DNA of 64,000 nt from Bacillus massilinigeriensis (GTDB lineage: Bacteria; Bacillota; Bacilli; Bacillales; Cytobacillaceae). The stretch covers positions 321,369 through 385,368 of the forward strand of contig NZ_LT630337.1 of assembly GCF_900117315.1 (NCBI RefSeq), given 5' to 3'. The notes below the pieces were generated by a model, which ran no database searches, was not told where the DNA came from, and saw nothing but the letters and a program-made list of their open reading frames with translations. Shown here in pieces: positions 17,790-27,291 of the stretch; position 1 is the first letter of the stretch; each line of letters begins with the position of its first letter. A program made the position numbers and the translations under genes.

Positions 17790-19070
17790 TTATATGGCTT
17801 GTCTTCTGAGATGCCCAGATTTTCTTTTTTCATAGAATGTAAACATAAACGCGTAAAATAAAGCACTTAAAATAGCTAATGAGCATAAGAAGATAAAGGT
17901 CCAATTGTATCCAATCCATGCTGTCATTGGGATGGCCACTGGGGCAATCGTCCTTCCAATAGTCCATCTTAAACTTGCTGCAGCAAAGTATTGACCGCGC
18001 ATATGTTCAGGTGAGATTTCGGAAATAAAGCTTTGTTGGAGCCCAACGGAAGAAAGCTCGCCAAATGTATAAACAACCATTGCGAAAATAAGTCCCCAAA
18101 TCCAATGAGTTTGGCCAAAAAGAATCATGGAGATGCCATAGGATATAGATGAAAGAATAAAGACATTTTTCTCTTTATAATTGGACATCCACTTGGTCAC
18201 AATGACTGTAAAGAGAGCTACAAGTAGACCGTTTTCAGCAAGAATAATCCCGAAGGCCTGTTCCCCTTGAATAGAGAAAGACCAGTCCCCAACTGATAAA
18301 AGGGTTTGATTATGAACAAATTCATCTAAATAAACAGGTAATAAGAGGTCTAATTGTGCGCTAGTTTGACAAGCAAAGATTCCTCCAAGGATAAATAGTA
18401 GAAATACTTTATCGCGGAAGATAATTTTGTAGTCTCTAAATTGCTGAATAATGTTTTCGTACCATAATAAGTTCTTTTCGACTGAATGATTGATGTGTGG
18501 TGCCGTTTCGCGGGTCCATTTTGATAGGGCAAGAGAAAGAACAATACATAATAAACCAGCAATGAGTAATAATTCAAAAAGATAGTTATCATAAAAGATG
18601 GCTCCGAGAATTGGTCCAACCACGACAGCAATATTAATAGCGGTATAAAAGACAGCGAAGACGCTGCTCCGTTCCTTTTCATCCACCACATCCGCAACCA
18701 TGGCCTGGCTAGCTGGCCAATAAATCGACCCAAAAAAGCCTACTAGAGCAAAGCTTATAAAGGCAATGCTTGGAGAAAAGAGCCAAGGGGAGTTCCCAAT
18801 AGCAAATAAGAAGAAACAAATACCTTGACCTAATGAGGATAGCACCATCATTTTTTTTCGGCCAAAACGATCTGCACAATATCCACCAATAAGATTGGCG
18901 AATACTGATAATAGCTGTGACACAATAAGTAAAATTCCTGCCTTTCCTTTTCCAAATGCTTCTGCAAAAAAGATGGTTAAGAAGGGAAAGAACATCCAAT
19001 AGGTAATATTCATAGCTCCTTCGCCAATTAAGCGAATTTTTAAATTACGATCCCAATTTTTTATCTTCAT
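17790..19070 (-). CDS. MFS transporter
   Basis: A 426-residue protein with about 12 membrane helices and the MFS loop motif GGYCADRFGRKKMM. I chose ATG 19070 (MKIKNWDRNLKIRLIGEG) because it follows AGGAGTC; a longer frame to 19106 lacks a site. The N-terminal sequence resembles the YqgE/YttB-type drug or metabolite exporters of Bacillus. The substrate is unknown. Confidence 0.82.
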   Translation of the reverse strand: MKIKNWDRNLKIRLIGEGAMNITYWMFFPFLTIFFAEAFGKGKAGILLIVSQLLSVFANLIGGYCADRFGRKKMMVLSSLGQGICFFLFAIGNSPWLFSPSIAFISFALVGFFGSIYWPASQAMVADVVDEKERSSVFAVFYTAINIAVVVGPILGAIFYDNYLFELLLIAGLLCIVLSLALSKWTRETAPHINHSVEKNLLWYENIIQQFRDYKIIFRDKVFLLFILGGIFACQTSAQLDLLLPVYLDEFVHNQTLLSVGDWSFSIQGEQAFGIILAENGLLVALFTVIVTKWMSNYKEKNVFILSSISYGISMILFGQTHWIWGLIFAMVVYTFGELSSVGLQQSFISEISPEHMRGQYFAAASLRWTIGRTIAPVAIPMTAWIGYNWTFIFLCSLAILSALFYAFMFTFYEKRKSGHLRRQAI

Positions 19071-19324
19071 GATGACTCCTCGCTTAAATTCGAATAACGT
19101 TATCATACTATTCAGAAGAAAGATAATTCAAGTTAGTAGTTTAAAAGGGAAAAGGATTTTTTGTGAAATTTAGTATTTTGTGAAATTATTTTTAGGAGAA
19201 TGTGGGTTCACTTTTTCTTTTTTGATTGTTTCGGAGGAAGTTCACGATTTATGTGTGTATTTGTTAGTGGGGATGGTGGGGCACGGTAGGCTATTGCTCA
19301 TTGAAGGTTCTTGAAAAGCCTTAT

Positions 19325-19432
19325 CGCGGATAAAATGGAAATTTCCGCGGATATATGGAAAAAATCGCGGATATATCTTGAAAATCGCGGATATATTCAG
19401 GGAATCGCGGATAAATGGTAATAATCGCGGAT
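19325..19432. repeat. 20-bp-period CGCG array, locus 2
   Basis: Six AATCGCGGATA-like units have CGCGG at 19325, 19346, 19366, 19386, 19406 and 19426. The 796-bp gap between the divergent MFS and topB genes holds this array and otherwise AT-rich sequence without a supported gene. The unit is the reverse complement of the array at 59-163. Confidence 0.85.
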
Positions 19433-19866
19433 ATCCGATTTTTTTGGCCTTACTCATTTACATTTTAATCACCAGTTCCAGGCAGCATAGCAAAAAAATC
19501 AACAATATGCTGGAACAAAGTCAAAAAGATAGCAAATCAAAGACGTATGGCTCATCAAAAATCTTCTTCTCCTATGATTTTGGATATTCCAATAAAGGGA
19601 TGGAGAGTTTGAAAACTAAAGAGGTAATTTACTCCAACTGTCAAAGTACAAGGATAACTTTTACCAGATATAATCAATGAAATTAGCCTAATGGTAAAAA
19701 GTTGCTTGTTTGAGATTTTGGGTTTAAGGAGTTTAAAATATTCTGACCCTTTACCCGAACTCATGCAGCCTAACAACTCTCTTTTTTTAAAAAAGGGTCT
19801 ACTCATGTTTCAAACATAAACTATGTTATATTAAACATACAAAAAAGATAAAGGAGATAAGAAAGT

Positions 19867-22056
19867 ATGGCAAAAAGCCTGGTTTTAGCTGAAAAACCTT
19901 CAGTGGCAAGAGATATTGCAAAGGTATTAAAATGTACCAAAAAAGGGAATGGATTTTTAGAAGGGGATAAATATATTGTGACATGGGCTTTAGGTCACTT
20001 AGTAACTTTAGCTGATCCTGAGAGCTATGATGTGAAATATAAGACATGGAAACTGGAAGATTTACCAATGCTTCCTGAACGGTTAAAGTTAACAGTCATT
20101 AAACAAACAGGGAAGCAATTTAATGCAGTGAAATCCCAAATGGTACGTGGGGATGTTACAGAGATTATTATTGCAACAGATGCTGGGCGCGAAGGGGAAT
20201 TAGTTGCCCGTTGGATAATTGAAAAAGCAAAAGTAAAGAAACCCATAAAACGTCTTTGGATTTCTTCTGTTACTGATAAAGCCATTAAAGAAGGATTCAA
20301 TCATTTAAAGCCAGGAAAAGCTTATGAAAATCTTTATTTTTCTGCTGTAGCTCGTTCAGAGGCAGATTGGTATATTGGACTTAATTCCAGTCGTGCACTT
20401 TCTACAAAATATAATGCCCAATTGAATTGTGGACGCGTTCAGACACCAGTTGTAGCAATTATCGCTAAACGAGAAGATGAAATTAAAAATTTCAAACCAC
20501 AAACATACTACGGAATTGAGGCACAAACAGCGAACGACTTAAAGCTGACATGGCAGGATGCTAAAGGGAATAACAGAAGCTTTGATAAAGATAGAATTGA
20601 TCAAATTGTAAAGCAGCTTGACCGCAAAAATGCCACGGTCATTGATCTCGACCGCAAACCTAAAAAAACATTTTCACCTGGTCTTTATGACTTAACAGAG
20701 CTACAACGTGATGCGAATAAGATCTTTGGATACTCTGCTAAAGAAACATTAAACATCATGCAAAAACTGTATGAGCAGCACAAAGTATTAACCTATCCTC
20801 GTACAGATTCACGCTACCTCTCGTCAGACATCGTAGGAACTCTTCCAGAACGTCTGAAGGCTTGTGGGGTAGGGGATTATCGAACACTAGTAAATAAGGT
20901 GCTTAAAAAACCAATTAAGGCTTCTAAATCATTTGTAGATGATAGCAAAGTAAGTGATCACCATGCAATCATCCCAACCGAAGGATATGTGAACTTCTCA
21001 GCCTTCACAGATAAAGAAAGAAAAATTTATGACTTAGTCATAAAACGATTCCTGGCTGTTCTATTCCCTGCGTTTGAATACGAGCAGTTAACACTTCGTG
21101 CGAAAATAGGAAATGAAAACTTCGTTGCTCGCGGAAAAACAATCGTTAATGCCGGATGGAAAGAGGTTTATGAGAACCAATTTGATGACGAGGAATCAAC
21201 TAATGATGTAAAAGAACAAATCTTGCCTCGTATTGAAAAGGGAGAAACATTAAACGTTAAACTAACTACACAAACATCTGGGCAAACAAAGCCACCAGCA
21301 CGTTTTACAGAAGCGACATTGTTATCGGCAATGGAAAATCCTACAAAGTATATGGAGACGCAAAATAAACAGCTTGCAGACACATTAAAATCGACTGGCG
21401 GCCTAGGAACTGTTGCAACTCGTGCTGATATAATTGATAAGATATTTAATTCCTTTTTAATTGAAAAACGTGGAAAAGAGATCCACATCACATCGAAAGG
21501 CCGACAATTATTAGACTTAGTTCCTGAAGAGTTACGATCACCATTAACAACAGCTGAATGGGAACAAAAATTGGAGTTAATTGCAAAAGGAAAACTAAAA
21601 AAAGAAGTATTTATTAATGAAATGAAGAAACACACAAAAGACATTGTTGCTGAAATTAAAGCAAGTGATAAAAGATATAAGCACGACAATATTTCTACAA
21701 AAAAATGTCCAGATTGCGGCAAACCAATGCTTGAGGTAAACGGAAAAAAAGGCAAATTGCTTGTCTGTCAGGACCGTGAATGCGGACATCGTAAAAATGT
21801 CTCACGAGTTACAAACGCGCGTTGTCCACAATGTCATAAAAAATTAGAGCTTAGAGGTGAAGGTGAGGGTCAAATCTTCACATGTAAATGCGGTTATCGT
21901 GAAAAACTATCTACCTTCCAAGCACGTCGAAAAAAAGAATCAAAGGGAAAAGTAGATAAACGTACGGTACAGAAGTATTTGAAAAATCAAAATAAGGTTG
22001 AAGAACCTTTAAATAATGCACTTGCTGAGGCGCTAAAAGGATTGAAATTTGATTAA
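19867..22056 (+). CDS. topB: DNA topoisomerase III
   Basis: A 729-residue type IA topoisomerase. The TOPRIM domain (1-130) has the acidic motif ATDAGREGELVAR. The catalytic tyrosine is Y310 in YPRTDSRYLSS. The C-terminus has two zinc-ribbon-like blocks (CPDCGKP...CQDRECGH and CPQCHKK...CKCG) and a basic tail. TopB decatenates replication and recombination intermediates. AAAGGAGAT precedes the ATG. Length and motif order are normal for Bacillus TopB. Confidence 0.96.
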   Translation: MAKSLVLAEKPSVARDIAKVLKCTKKGNGFLEGDKYIVTWALGHLVTLADPESYDVKYKTWKLEDLPMLPERLKLTVIKQTGKQFNAVKSQMVRGDVTEIIIATDAGREGELVARWIIEKAKVKKPIKRLWISSVTDKAIKEGFNHLKPGKAYENLYFSAVARSEADWYIGLNSSRALSTKYNAQLNCGRVQTPVVAIIAKREDEIKNFKPQTYYGIEAQTANDLKLTWQDAKGNNRSFDKDRIDQIVKQLDRKNATVIDLDRKPKKTFSPGLYDLTELQRDANKIFGYSAKETLNIMQKLYEQHKVLTYPRTDSRYLSSDIVGTLPERLKACGVGDYRTLVNKVLKKPIKASKSFVDDSKVSDHHAIIPTEGYVNFSAFTDKERKIYDLVIKRFLAVLFPAFEYEQLTLRAKIGNENFVARGKTIVNAGWKEVYENQFDDEESTNDVKEQILPRIEKGETLNVKLTTQTSGQTKPPARFTEATLLSAMENPTKYMETQNKQLADTLKSTGGLGTVATRADIIDKIFNSFLIEKRGKEIHITSKGRQLLDLVPEELRSPLTTAEWEQKLELIAKGKLKKEVFINEMKKHTKDIVAEIKASDKRYKHDNISTKKCPDCGKPMLEVNGKKGKLLVCQDRECGHRKNVSRVTNARCPQCHKKLELRGEGEGQIFTCKCGYREKLSTFQARRKKESKGKVDKRTVQKYLKNQNKVEEPLNNALAEALKGLKFD

Positions 22057-22136
22057 AGTTTATAGAAAATGACTTGTTGCTTTGAAATAGGGATTTAATA
22101 AGAATACCAACAAACTAATATTTTATGATAAATAAA

Positions 22137-22180
22137 AAGAATCCATTTTGAAAAAAGAATGAACAAAATGGATTCTTATC
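22137..22180. terminator. Bidirectional terminator between topB and an MFS gene
   Basis: AAGAATCCATTTTG (22137-22150) pairs perfectly with CAAAATGGATTCTT (22164-22177) between convergent genes. Confidence 0.75.
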
Positions 22181-22210
22181 TATCAGAGTATTTATTGAAG
22201 CAACTTCAAG

Positions 22211-23425
22211 TTACATGGAATGCTTCACTAAATCCTGATGTCGATAAACAATAGTAAAAAGAAGACACCCACATAGCAGTAGTAATGAACTTGTCATAAT
22301 AAATACGGCTGGAAAACCAAAGTACCCAGAAACGAAACCTCCTAATAATGGACCAATCATATTACCAAAAAATCTTAAGCTTGTGTTATACCCGATAATC
22401 TCCCCTTGCATACTAATAGGGGCCTCTTGGCGGAGGTAGGCAATTTGAACAGGGACAATTCCTCCGAGAGCAATTCCTAGAATAAAGCGAATAATCACAA
22501 GCTGCCATAGATTGTTGACAATTGCACCTGGCAAATAGGCAATTCCAGCAACAAAGAGGAGAATAATTAAGACCTTAACATAACCATGCTTGTCAGCGAC
22601 TTCTCCCCATTTGCGGGACATCAATAAATTTCCTAGTCCTGCGACGGAAAAGGCAATTCCAGAGTAAAAAGCAATATTCACCTTCCCGTGTAATTCAGTT
22701 ACATAAAGCGAAAGGATAGGCTGAATACTGAAGTGAGCAATTTGAATAAGTGCTGAAATAAGTAAAGCTGTTAATAATACTGGATTACTGATAATATGCT
22801 TGATTAGCTCCTTGCTGGAATGTATAGATCTTGAGCTTTGTTTTTCATGTAAACGATATTCTTTCGTAAGCATAACAAGAAGGGCAGAAATCAATATCGA
22901 AATGGAAGTCCATTTAAATGTTGTTGAATAGCCCACTGCATCGGCTAATACCCCTCCAAGGATTGGTCCTAGAAGGGCTCCTGTAATTGTACCAGTTTGC
23001 AACGTTCCAAGAACTCGACCGGCCATATGCTTTGGTGTTTGAGTTGAAATGTAGGCCTGCGACATGGAGATAAACCCTGCGAAAAAACCCATAAAAAAAC
23101 GAAGAATAAATAGCTGCCACACACTATGAACAAATCCTATTAAGAAGATTGATAGCGCCATACCGAGTCCTGAAGCAATAAGAATCCTCTTCCGACCATA
23201 TCGATCACCAATTTTCCCCCAAATTGGTGAAAAAATAAATGCGGAAACAAAGGTGACTCCGAAGGTTAATCCTGCCCAATGCTGAACGTACTTTTCTGAA
23301 AAATGGCCAAATGTTTGGATGTATAAGGATATGAAAGGGAGCACCATTGTCATGCTTGAATTAACAAAGAAATTTGCAAACCACATGATAAATAAATTCC
23401 GCCGAGCATTTTCAAGCTGATTCAT
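22211..23425 (-). CDS. MFS multidrug-type efflux transporter
   Basis: A 404-residue protein with about 12 helices. Motif A is GKIGDRYGRKRIL and motif C is GALLGPILGG in helix 5, the signature of drug:proton antiporters such as Bmr/PmrA. A second loop motif (GEVADKHGYVK) marks the C-terminal half. It is full length. Substrates cannot be told. It is monocistronic, with AAGAAGTG before the ATG. Confidence 0.85.
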   Translation of the reverse strand: MNQLENARRNLFIMWFANFFVNSSMTMVLPFISLYIQTFGHFSEKYVQHWAGLTFGVTFVSAFIFSPIWGKIGDRYGRKRILIASGLGMALSIFLIGFVHSVWQLFILRFFMGFFAGFISMSQAYISTQTPKHMAGRVLGTLQTGTITGALLGPILGGVLADAVGYSTTFKWTSISILISALLVMLTKEYRLHEKQSSRSIHSSKELIKHIISNPVLLTALLISALIQIAHFSIQPILSLYVTELHGKVNIAFYSGIAFSVAGLGNLLMSRKWGEVADKHGYVKVLIILLFVAGIAYLPGAIVNNLWQLVIIRFILGIALGGIVPVQIAYLRQEAPISMQGEIIGYNTSLRFFGNMIGPLLGGFVSGYFGFPAVFIMTSSLLLLCGCLLFTIVYRHQDLVKHSM

Positions 23426-23588
23426 TGCTAAACACTTCTTTCGAAAAACATTTCGTATTCCTAAATATTTATATTATTAACATAACACTATAAAGCAAAT
23501 TCTTCATTAAAAGAAACAAAATGAATCACATTTTTTAATATTTTGTATGCCCAAGAATGAGGAGCTCTTATTTATTTGATTTATTTTT

Positions 23589-23791
23589 ATGGCTGTTTTC
23601 TCAAAATTGTGATGATAAATAAGTAGAGAGTACTGGCTTAGCAGCCTGAATACACGTAGACTCCTGTGGGAATGCGAGAAAGGTGAGACCCCCGAGGAGC
23701 GTAGCGACGAGGAGGCTCACCGCTCGCCCACGGAAAGCGGAGTGTATTCAGGCTGCGGTTATAAAAGCAACAATCTATACGAAAACAGCCA
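23589..23791. repeat. Complete ~200 bp palindromic dispersed repeat
   Basis: Outer ends ATGGCTGTTTTC (23589-23600) and GAAAACAGCCAT (23780-23791) are perfect inverted repeats. Inside, GCAGCCTGAATACAC (23641-23655) and GTGTATTCAGGCTGC (23743-23757) form a second perfect pair. The core (CTCCTGTGGGA, GACCCCCGAGGAGCG, CACGGAAAGCGGAGT) is GC-rich, unlike its surroundings. I know this type of element as a frequent intergenic repeat in Bacillaceae genomes. It fills most of the 418-bp gap, and no ORF is supported in it. Confidence 0.85.
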
Positions 23792-23843
23792 TTTTTATAA
23801 ATAGTGGAAAGATAATGAATAGATTGGGTTAGGTGGGATTAAT

Positions 23844-24086
23844 GTGGAAAAACAACAAATAGCAGATGTCTTTGACAATATGGGCTATCATTATTTTCGG
23901 GAAAAGTTTGCATTTAAGCTCTGGTTAAACGGTATTTTGGAAGGGGAGGATGAAGAGTTATTAGTTTCCTTCTTAGAAGCCTTTCAGTTTGAAGATGAGG
24001 ATTCCTTTCTATTTGATGAGTTTATGTACTTTTTAAGGATATACAAAAAGATCCATTGTCCAGCTGAAATGCCATATTTTCATTAA
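23844..24086 (+). CDS. Acidic 80-residue protein of unknown function
   Basis: A GTG start follows TAGGTGGG by six bases. The peptide (MEKQQIADVFDNMGYHYFRE...) is helical, rich in Glu, Asp and Phe, and has no cysteine pair, signal or membrane segment. I do not recognise a family. It follows the palindromic repeat and stands alone. Confidence 0.6.
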   Translation: MEKQQIADVFDNMGYHYFREKFAFKLWLNGILEGEDEELLVSFLEAFQFEDEDSFLFDEFMYFLRIYKKIHCPAEMPYFH

Positions 24087-24177
24087 TATTCTGCTGTTTT
24101 ATTTAAAAAGAGCCAGATTGGACTGCCTCTTTTCCAATTTGGTTTTAATAGAGGCAAACTAATAGTGACTATCTCTT

Positions 24178-24501
24178 TTATCGTAAATCCTTTACAAATA
24201 CAGCGGTTCCCGTTGCTACACATATCATCATTCCTTCACGCAAGGTTTCAAAGTCTAAATCGGCTCCAATGACAGCATTAGCCCCAAGACTCCTGGCTTT
24301 ATCCACCATTTCACGGATGGCGATTTCTCGGCCTTCCGATAACTTATTTTCATAGGCACCACTTCTACCGCCAATGATATCTGTCACACTTGCCATGAAG
24401 TCTCTAAGTACGTTTGCCCCCATTATTGCCTCTCCAGAAACAATCCCAAGATAGCGTTCGATTTCCTTGCCTTGTAAAGTTGAAGTAGTAGTAATAACCA
24501 T
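24178..24501 (-). CDS. YbjQ family protein
   Basis: A 107-residue protein matching the YbjQ/UPF0145 family, seen in MVITTTSTLQGKEIERYLGI, GEAIMGANVLRDF and ANAVIGADLDFE. Family members form pentamers and are annotated as heavy-metal-binding domains, but the function is not established. TTGGAGGC precedes the ATG. Confidence 0.88.
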   Translation of the reverse strand: MVITTTSTLQGKEIERYLGIVSGEAIMGANVLRDFMASVTDIIGGRSGAYENKLSEGREIAIREMVDKARSLGANAVIGADLDFETLREGMMICVATGTAVFVKDLR

Positions 24502-24642
24502 TATTAAGCCTCCAAATCTAATAGAGTGATTTACTTCAGGGGAATTTGAAAAGGGTCCAACTACTATTTTTGTAAAGAACGAGGGGGGTGCACAATAAGT
24601 TGTCAGGCACTAACCCCTAATTTAAAACGAATGAGAATCGAA

Positions 24643-24801
24643 TTATTCGTCTTCTTCAATCCGATTTTTAAATGCTTCCTGAGTAACTAATAATTCCTCA
24701 TCTTCCTGAGCCTCAGTTGTATGTCTTTCAACTAGAGTGTTTTCAGGGAAGTTCCCAGGATGCCCTTTTTTCTTATGGTTTAAGTGTTTGCCACGTCCCA
24801 T
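24643..24801 (-). CDS. Small hydrophilic protein of unknown function
   Basis: A 52-residue protein whose ATG at 24801 follows AAAGGAGCG. The N-terminus is basic (MGRGKHLNHKKKGHPGNFPE) and the C-terminus acidic (TTEAQEDEELLVTQEAF). Such bipolar small proteins are common in spore formers. I do not recognise this one. A longer open frame to 24849 has no site. Confidence 0.6.
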   Translation of the reverse strand: MGRGKHLNHKKKGHPGNFPENTLVERHTTEAQEDEELLVTQEAFKNRIEEDE

Positions 24802-25227
24802 TTTGCCACGCTCCTTTCTCAGGCTTATTTTTACAAAAAAGTCATGCATTTATGTGTTTAAAAGTATTTCAATTTTCAAAAGGGGAAAAACTTTCACCAG
24901 CTCAAACATAATAAATAATAATATAGAGGAGATTAATGGTATATCTAGCTCCCTTAATAAAAAAATCGAACACTTTACCATATAATTTTATCTTTAGAAG
25001 AATGCCCGAATTAATTAAATGGGCATTTTTCTATTTTCTCAAAGGCAGTTGGGTGAAAATGGACAATAAACCAAAATAATATTCGTATAACCTCTTCATT
25101 TTTAAGGGGTTTTTGTCGAAATAAATAATAGAAAGTCTATAAATCATTGAAAACTATTTTACTATTAGACTATTATTAAGAAATGGGAAGTACTTTAAAA
25201 CATTGAAAACAAGACAGGTGACAATAT
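24802..25227. other. Intergenic region with two hairpins and a doubtful small ORF
   Basis: AATGCCC (25001-25007) with GGGCATT (25021-25027) and a T run, and AACCTC/AGGGGTT with TTTTT (25089-25114), look like plus-strand terminators with no clear gene before them. A 47-codon ORF (24936-25079) starts six bases after AGAGGAG but runs through the first hairpin, so either the ORF or the terminator is not what it seems. Confidence 0.4.
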
Positions 25228-26025
25228 ATGGATAAAACATCGATTATTGGGATTATTTTAGCACTTATAGGAATTGGTTATGGAATGTTTTTAAAAGGGG
25301 TAAGTCCAACAGTTGTAGTTACGAATCCAGCGGCTATTCTGATCATTCTTGCGGGGACTGCTGCAGCTGTATCAATCGCTTTTCCGACAAATGAAATTAA
25401 AAAGGTTCCAAAGCTGATATCAATTGTATTTAAAGAACAAAAGTTAATGCCGCCAACAGAACTAATCAAAATGTTCTCAGATTGGGCTCAGCTTGCTAGA
25501 AAAGAAGGTCTACTAGCCTTAGAAGTGAAAACAAATGAAATTGAAGATGAGTTTCTAAAAAATGGTTTATCTCTTGCTGTCGACGGGCAAAGCGCAGATT
25601 ATATTCGAGATGTGCTTACAGAAGAAATTGATGCAATGGAGGAAAGACATCAGACTGGGGCATTAATTTTTTCTCAAGCAGGAACCTATGCACCAACTCT
25701 AGGAGTACTCGGAGCCGTAGTAGGTTTAATAGCGGCACTAGGAAATATGGCCGATACGGATACATTGGGTCACGCAATTAGTGCAGCTTTCGTCGCGACA
25801 TTTCTCGGGATTTTAACAGGGTATGTGCTATGGCATCCATTTGCCAATAAATTAAAAAGAAAGTCAAAGCAAGAAGCAAAAATTAAACATATGATGATTG
25901 AAGGGATCTTGTCCATTCTTGAAGGGGAAGCACCACGGGTCATTGAGCAGAAGCTTGCTTCCTATTTACCTGCTGGTGAAAGGAAAAAATTCCTTGAAGA
26001 AGGCGAAGTGAAGAAGGATGAGTAA
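25228..26025 (+). CDS. motA: Flagellar motor stator protein MotA
   Basis: A 265-residue membrane protein with four helices and a cytoplasmic loop, clearly MotA: MDKTSIIGIILALIGIG at the start, TYAPTLGVLGAVVGLIAAL in helix 3, and AISAAFVATFLGILTGYVLW in helix 4. With MotB it forms the ion-conducting stator anchored to the wall. The motB start lies inside the motA end (8-bp overlap). The strong match to the B. subtilis proton-type MotA, rather than MotP, is my reading from memory. Confidence 0.93.
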   Translation: MDKTSIIGIILALIGIGYGMFLKGVSPTVVVTNPAAILIILAGTAAAVSIAFPTNEIKKVPKLISIVFKEQKLMPPTELIKMFSDWAQLARKEGLLALEVKTNEIEDEFLKNGLSLAVDGQSADYIRDVLTEEIDAMEERHQTGALIFSQAGTYAPTLGVLGAVVGLIAALGNMADTDTLGHAISAAFVATFLGILTGYVLWHPFANKLKRKSKQEAKIKHMMIEGILSILEGEAPRVIEQKLASYLPAGERKKFLEEGEVKKDE

Positions 26026-26806
26026 AAAAAGGAAAAAGAAAGGGAATCATGATGAACATATGGGGGAGGATTGGCTTCTTCCATATGCTGACCTTCTAAC
26101 ATTATTGTTAGCCCTTTTTATTGTATTATTTGCATCTAGCTCGGTAGATGCCCAAAAGTTTCAGTCACTTTCCTCAGCCTTTAGTCAAGTCTTTTCATCA
26201 GGAACAGGAATTATGAATTTTCCAAGCCCTATGCCTGAGAAGGATGCACAATCCTATGATCCAGAGACAGACAAAGGTGAAAATGAATATAAAGAGGATG
26301 AAGATAATAAAAATAAGCTACAACAGTCTGAGCGAGAGCAATTAGCCGTTGTACAACATAAGGTCCAACAGTATATCAAAGAAAATAACTTAGAAAATAA
26401 ACTCGATACCTCTCTTTCAGGTGAAGGTTTATTAGTAACAATTAGAAGTAATGTATTGTTTAAATCAGGTAGTGCTGATGTTAGAAAGCAAGATGTTAAG
26501 ATAGCAAAGGAAATTTCAGCCCTTTTGGTCATGGACCTTCCGCGTAGTGTAATCATTAGTGGACACACTGATAATATACCTATTAGTAACTCTAAGTATG
26601 AATCAAACTGGGAACTTAGCGTAATGCGTGCAGTTAATTTCATGAAAATTATACTAGATAACGATAAGTTGGATCCGAAGCTTTTTAGTGCAAAGGGCTT
26701 TGGAGAATTTCAACCAATTGCTTCTAATAAAACAGAAAAGGGTCGTGCTAAAAATAGGCGTGTAGAAATCCTGATTTTACCAAAGGGAACTCAAAATCAA
26801 CCTTAA
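26018..26806 (+). CDS. motB: Flagellar motor stator protein MotB
   Basis: A 262-residue protein with a basic N-terminus (MSKKRKKKGN), one membrane helix carrying the ion-binding Asp (D25 in LPYADLLTLLLALF), an acidic linker and an OmpA-like peptidoglycan-binding domain (ISGHTDNIPISNSKYESNW, then GRAKNRRVEILI). It is coupled to motA by overlap. The plug and helix sequence resembles proton-type MotB. Ion choice between H+ and Na+ should not be taken as settled. Confidence 0.93.
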   Translation: MSKKRKKKGNHDEHMGEDWLLPYADLLTLLLALFIVLFASSSVDAQKFQSLSSAFSQVFSSGTGIMNFPSPMPEKDAQSYDPETDKGENEYKEDEDNKNKLQQSEREQLAVVQHKVQQYIKENNLENKLDTSLSGEGLLVTIRSNVLFKSGSADVRKQDVKIAKEISALLVMDLPRSVIISGHTDNIPISNSKYESNWELSVMRAVNFMKIILDNDKLDPKLFSAKGFGEFQPIASNKTEKGRAKNRRVEILILPKGTQNQP

Positions 26807-26811
26807 AAAGG

Positions 26812-26888
26812 CAGATTATCCAAATCCAATGCGTTTTGAATTCATTTAGGAAATGATCAAACACTTTGGAGGATAATCTGTTTTTTTG
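26812..26888 (+). terminator. Terminator of motAB
   Basis: CAGATTATCC (26812-26821) pairs with GGATAATCTG (26871-26880), followed by TTTTTTT. The loop is unusually long (about 49 bases). Confidence 0.65.
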
Positions 26889-27112
26889 TATGTTAAATTA
26901 GGAAAGAGATACAAAACAAAATCATTTTCTAGTCATGGAAATTTGATATTATTTGGAATTGAACCTAGTAAGGCAGGGAATGAATAAACTTAAAATTTAA
27001 AATCGGTCAATTTCATCCCATCGTATGGGTTTTATTAATTCTTGGTTTTGCTTAAGTAAGTGGACCTGTTTTGTGAAGATGTAATGACTGTGGTACCGAT
27101 TAATAAAAATGC

Positions 27113-27145
27113 ATAAAAAAGAGGGTGACTGTGTCAGCCCCTTTT
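27113..27145 (-). terminator. Terminator of the 37-residue membrane protein gene
   Basis: On the minus strand GGGGCTGAC and GTCACCCTC form a stem followed by TTTTTTA. It lies just past the stop of the small gene at 27178. The 290 bp between it and motB hold nothing else I can support. Confidence 0.6.
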
Positions 27146-27177
27146 GTTAAGTATTTATGGGAGCGCTTACAACGAGC

Positions 27178-27291
27178 TTACTCAACCTCTTGTTTTGTTT
27201 CATTAGGTTTACACATCCGATCAAGCATGAAACCTGCGAATACAATGAAACAGATAGGTACGGCAAAATTTAAGATATGAAAGAATGTCAT
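27178..27291 (-). CDS. 37-residue membrane protein
   Basis: The ATG at 27291 follows GGAGGG. The peptide begins MTFFHILNFAVPICFIVFAG, one membrane helix, and ends in a polar acidic tail (CKPNETKQEVE). An upstream in-frame extension to 27414 has no site. I do not recognise the family. It is divergent from the sinI riboswitch region. Confidence 0.55.
   Translation of the reverse strand: MTFFHILNFAVPICFIVFAGFMLDRMCKPNETKQEVE

Noticed and set aside
19378-19680. 100-codon frame across the CGCG array
   Set aside because: No ribosome site, covers the repeat, no protein-like pattern.
24936-25079. 47-residue protein
   Set aside because: Good site but the frame runs through a terminator hairpin; not called as a gene.
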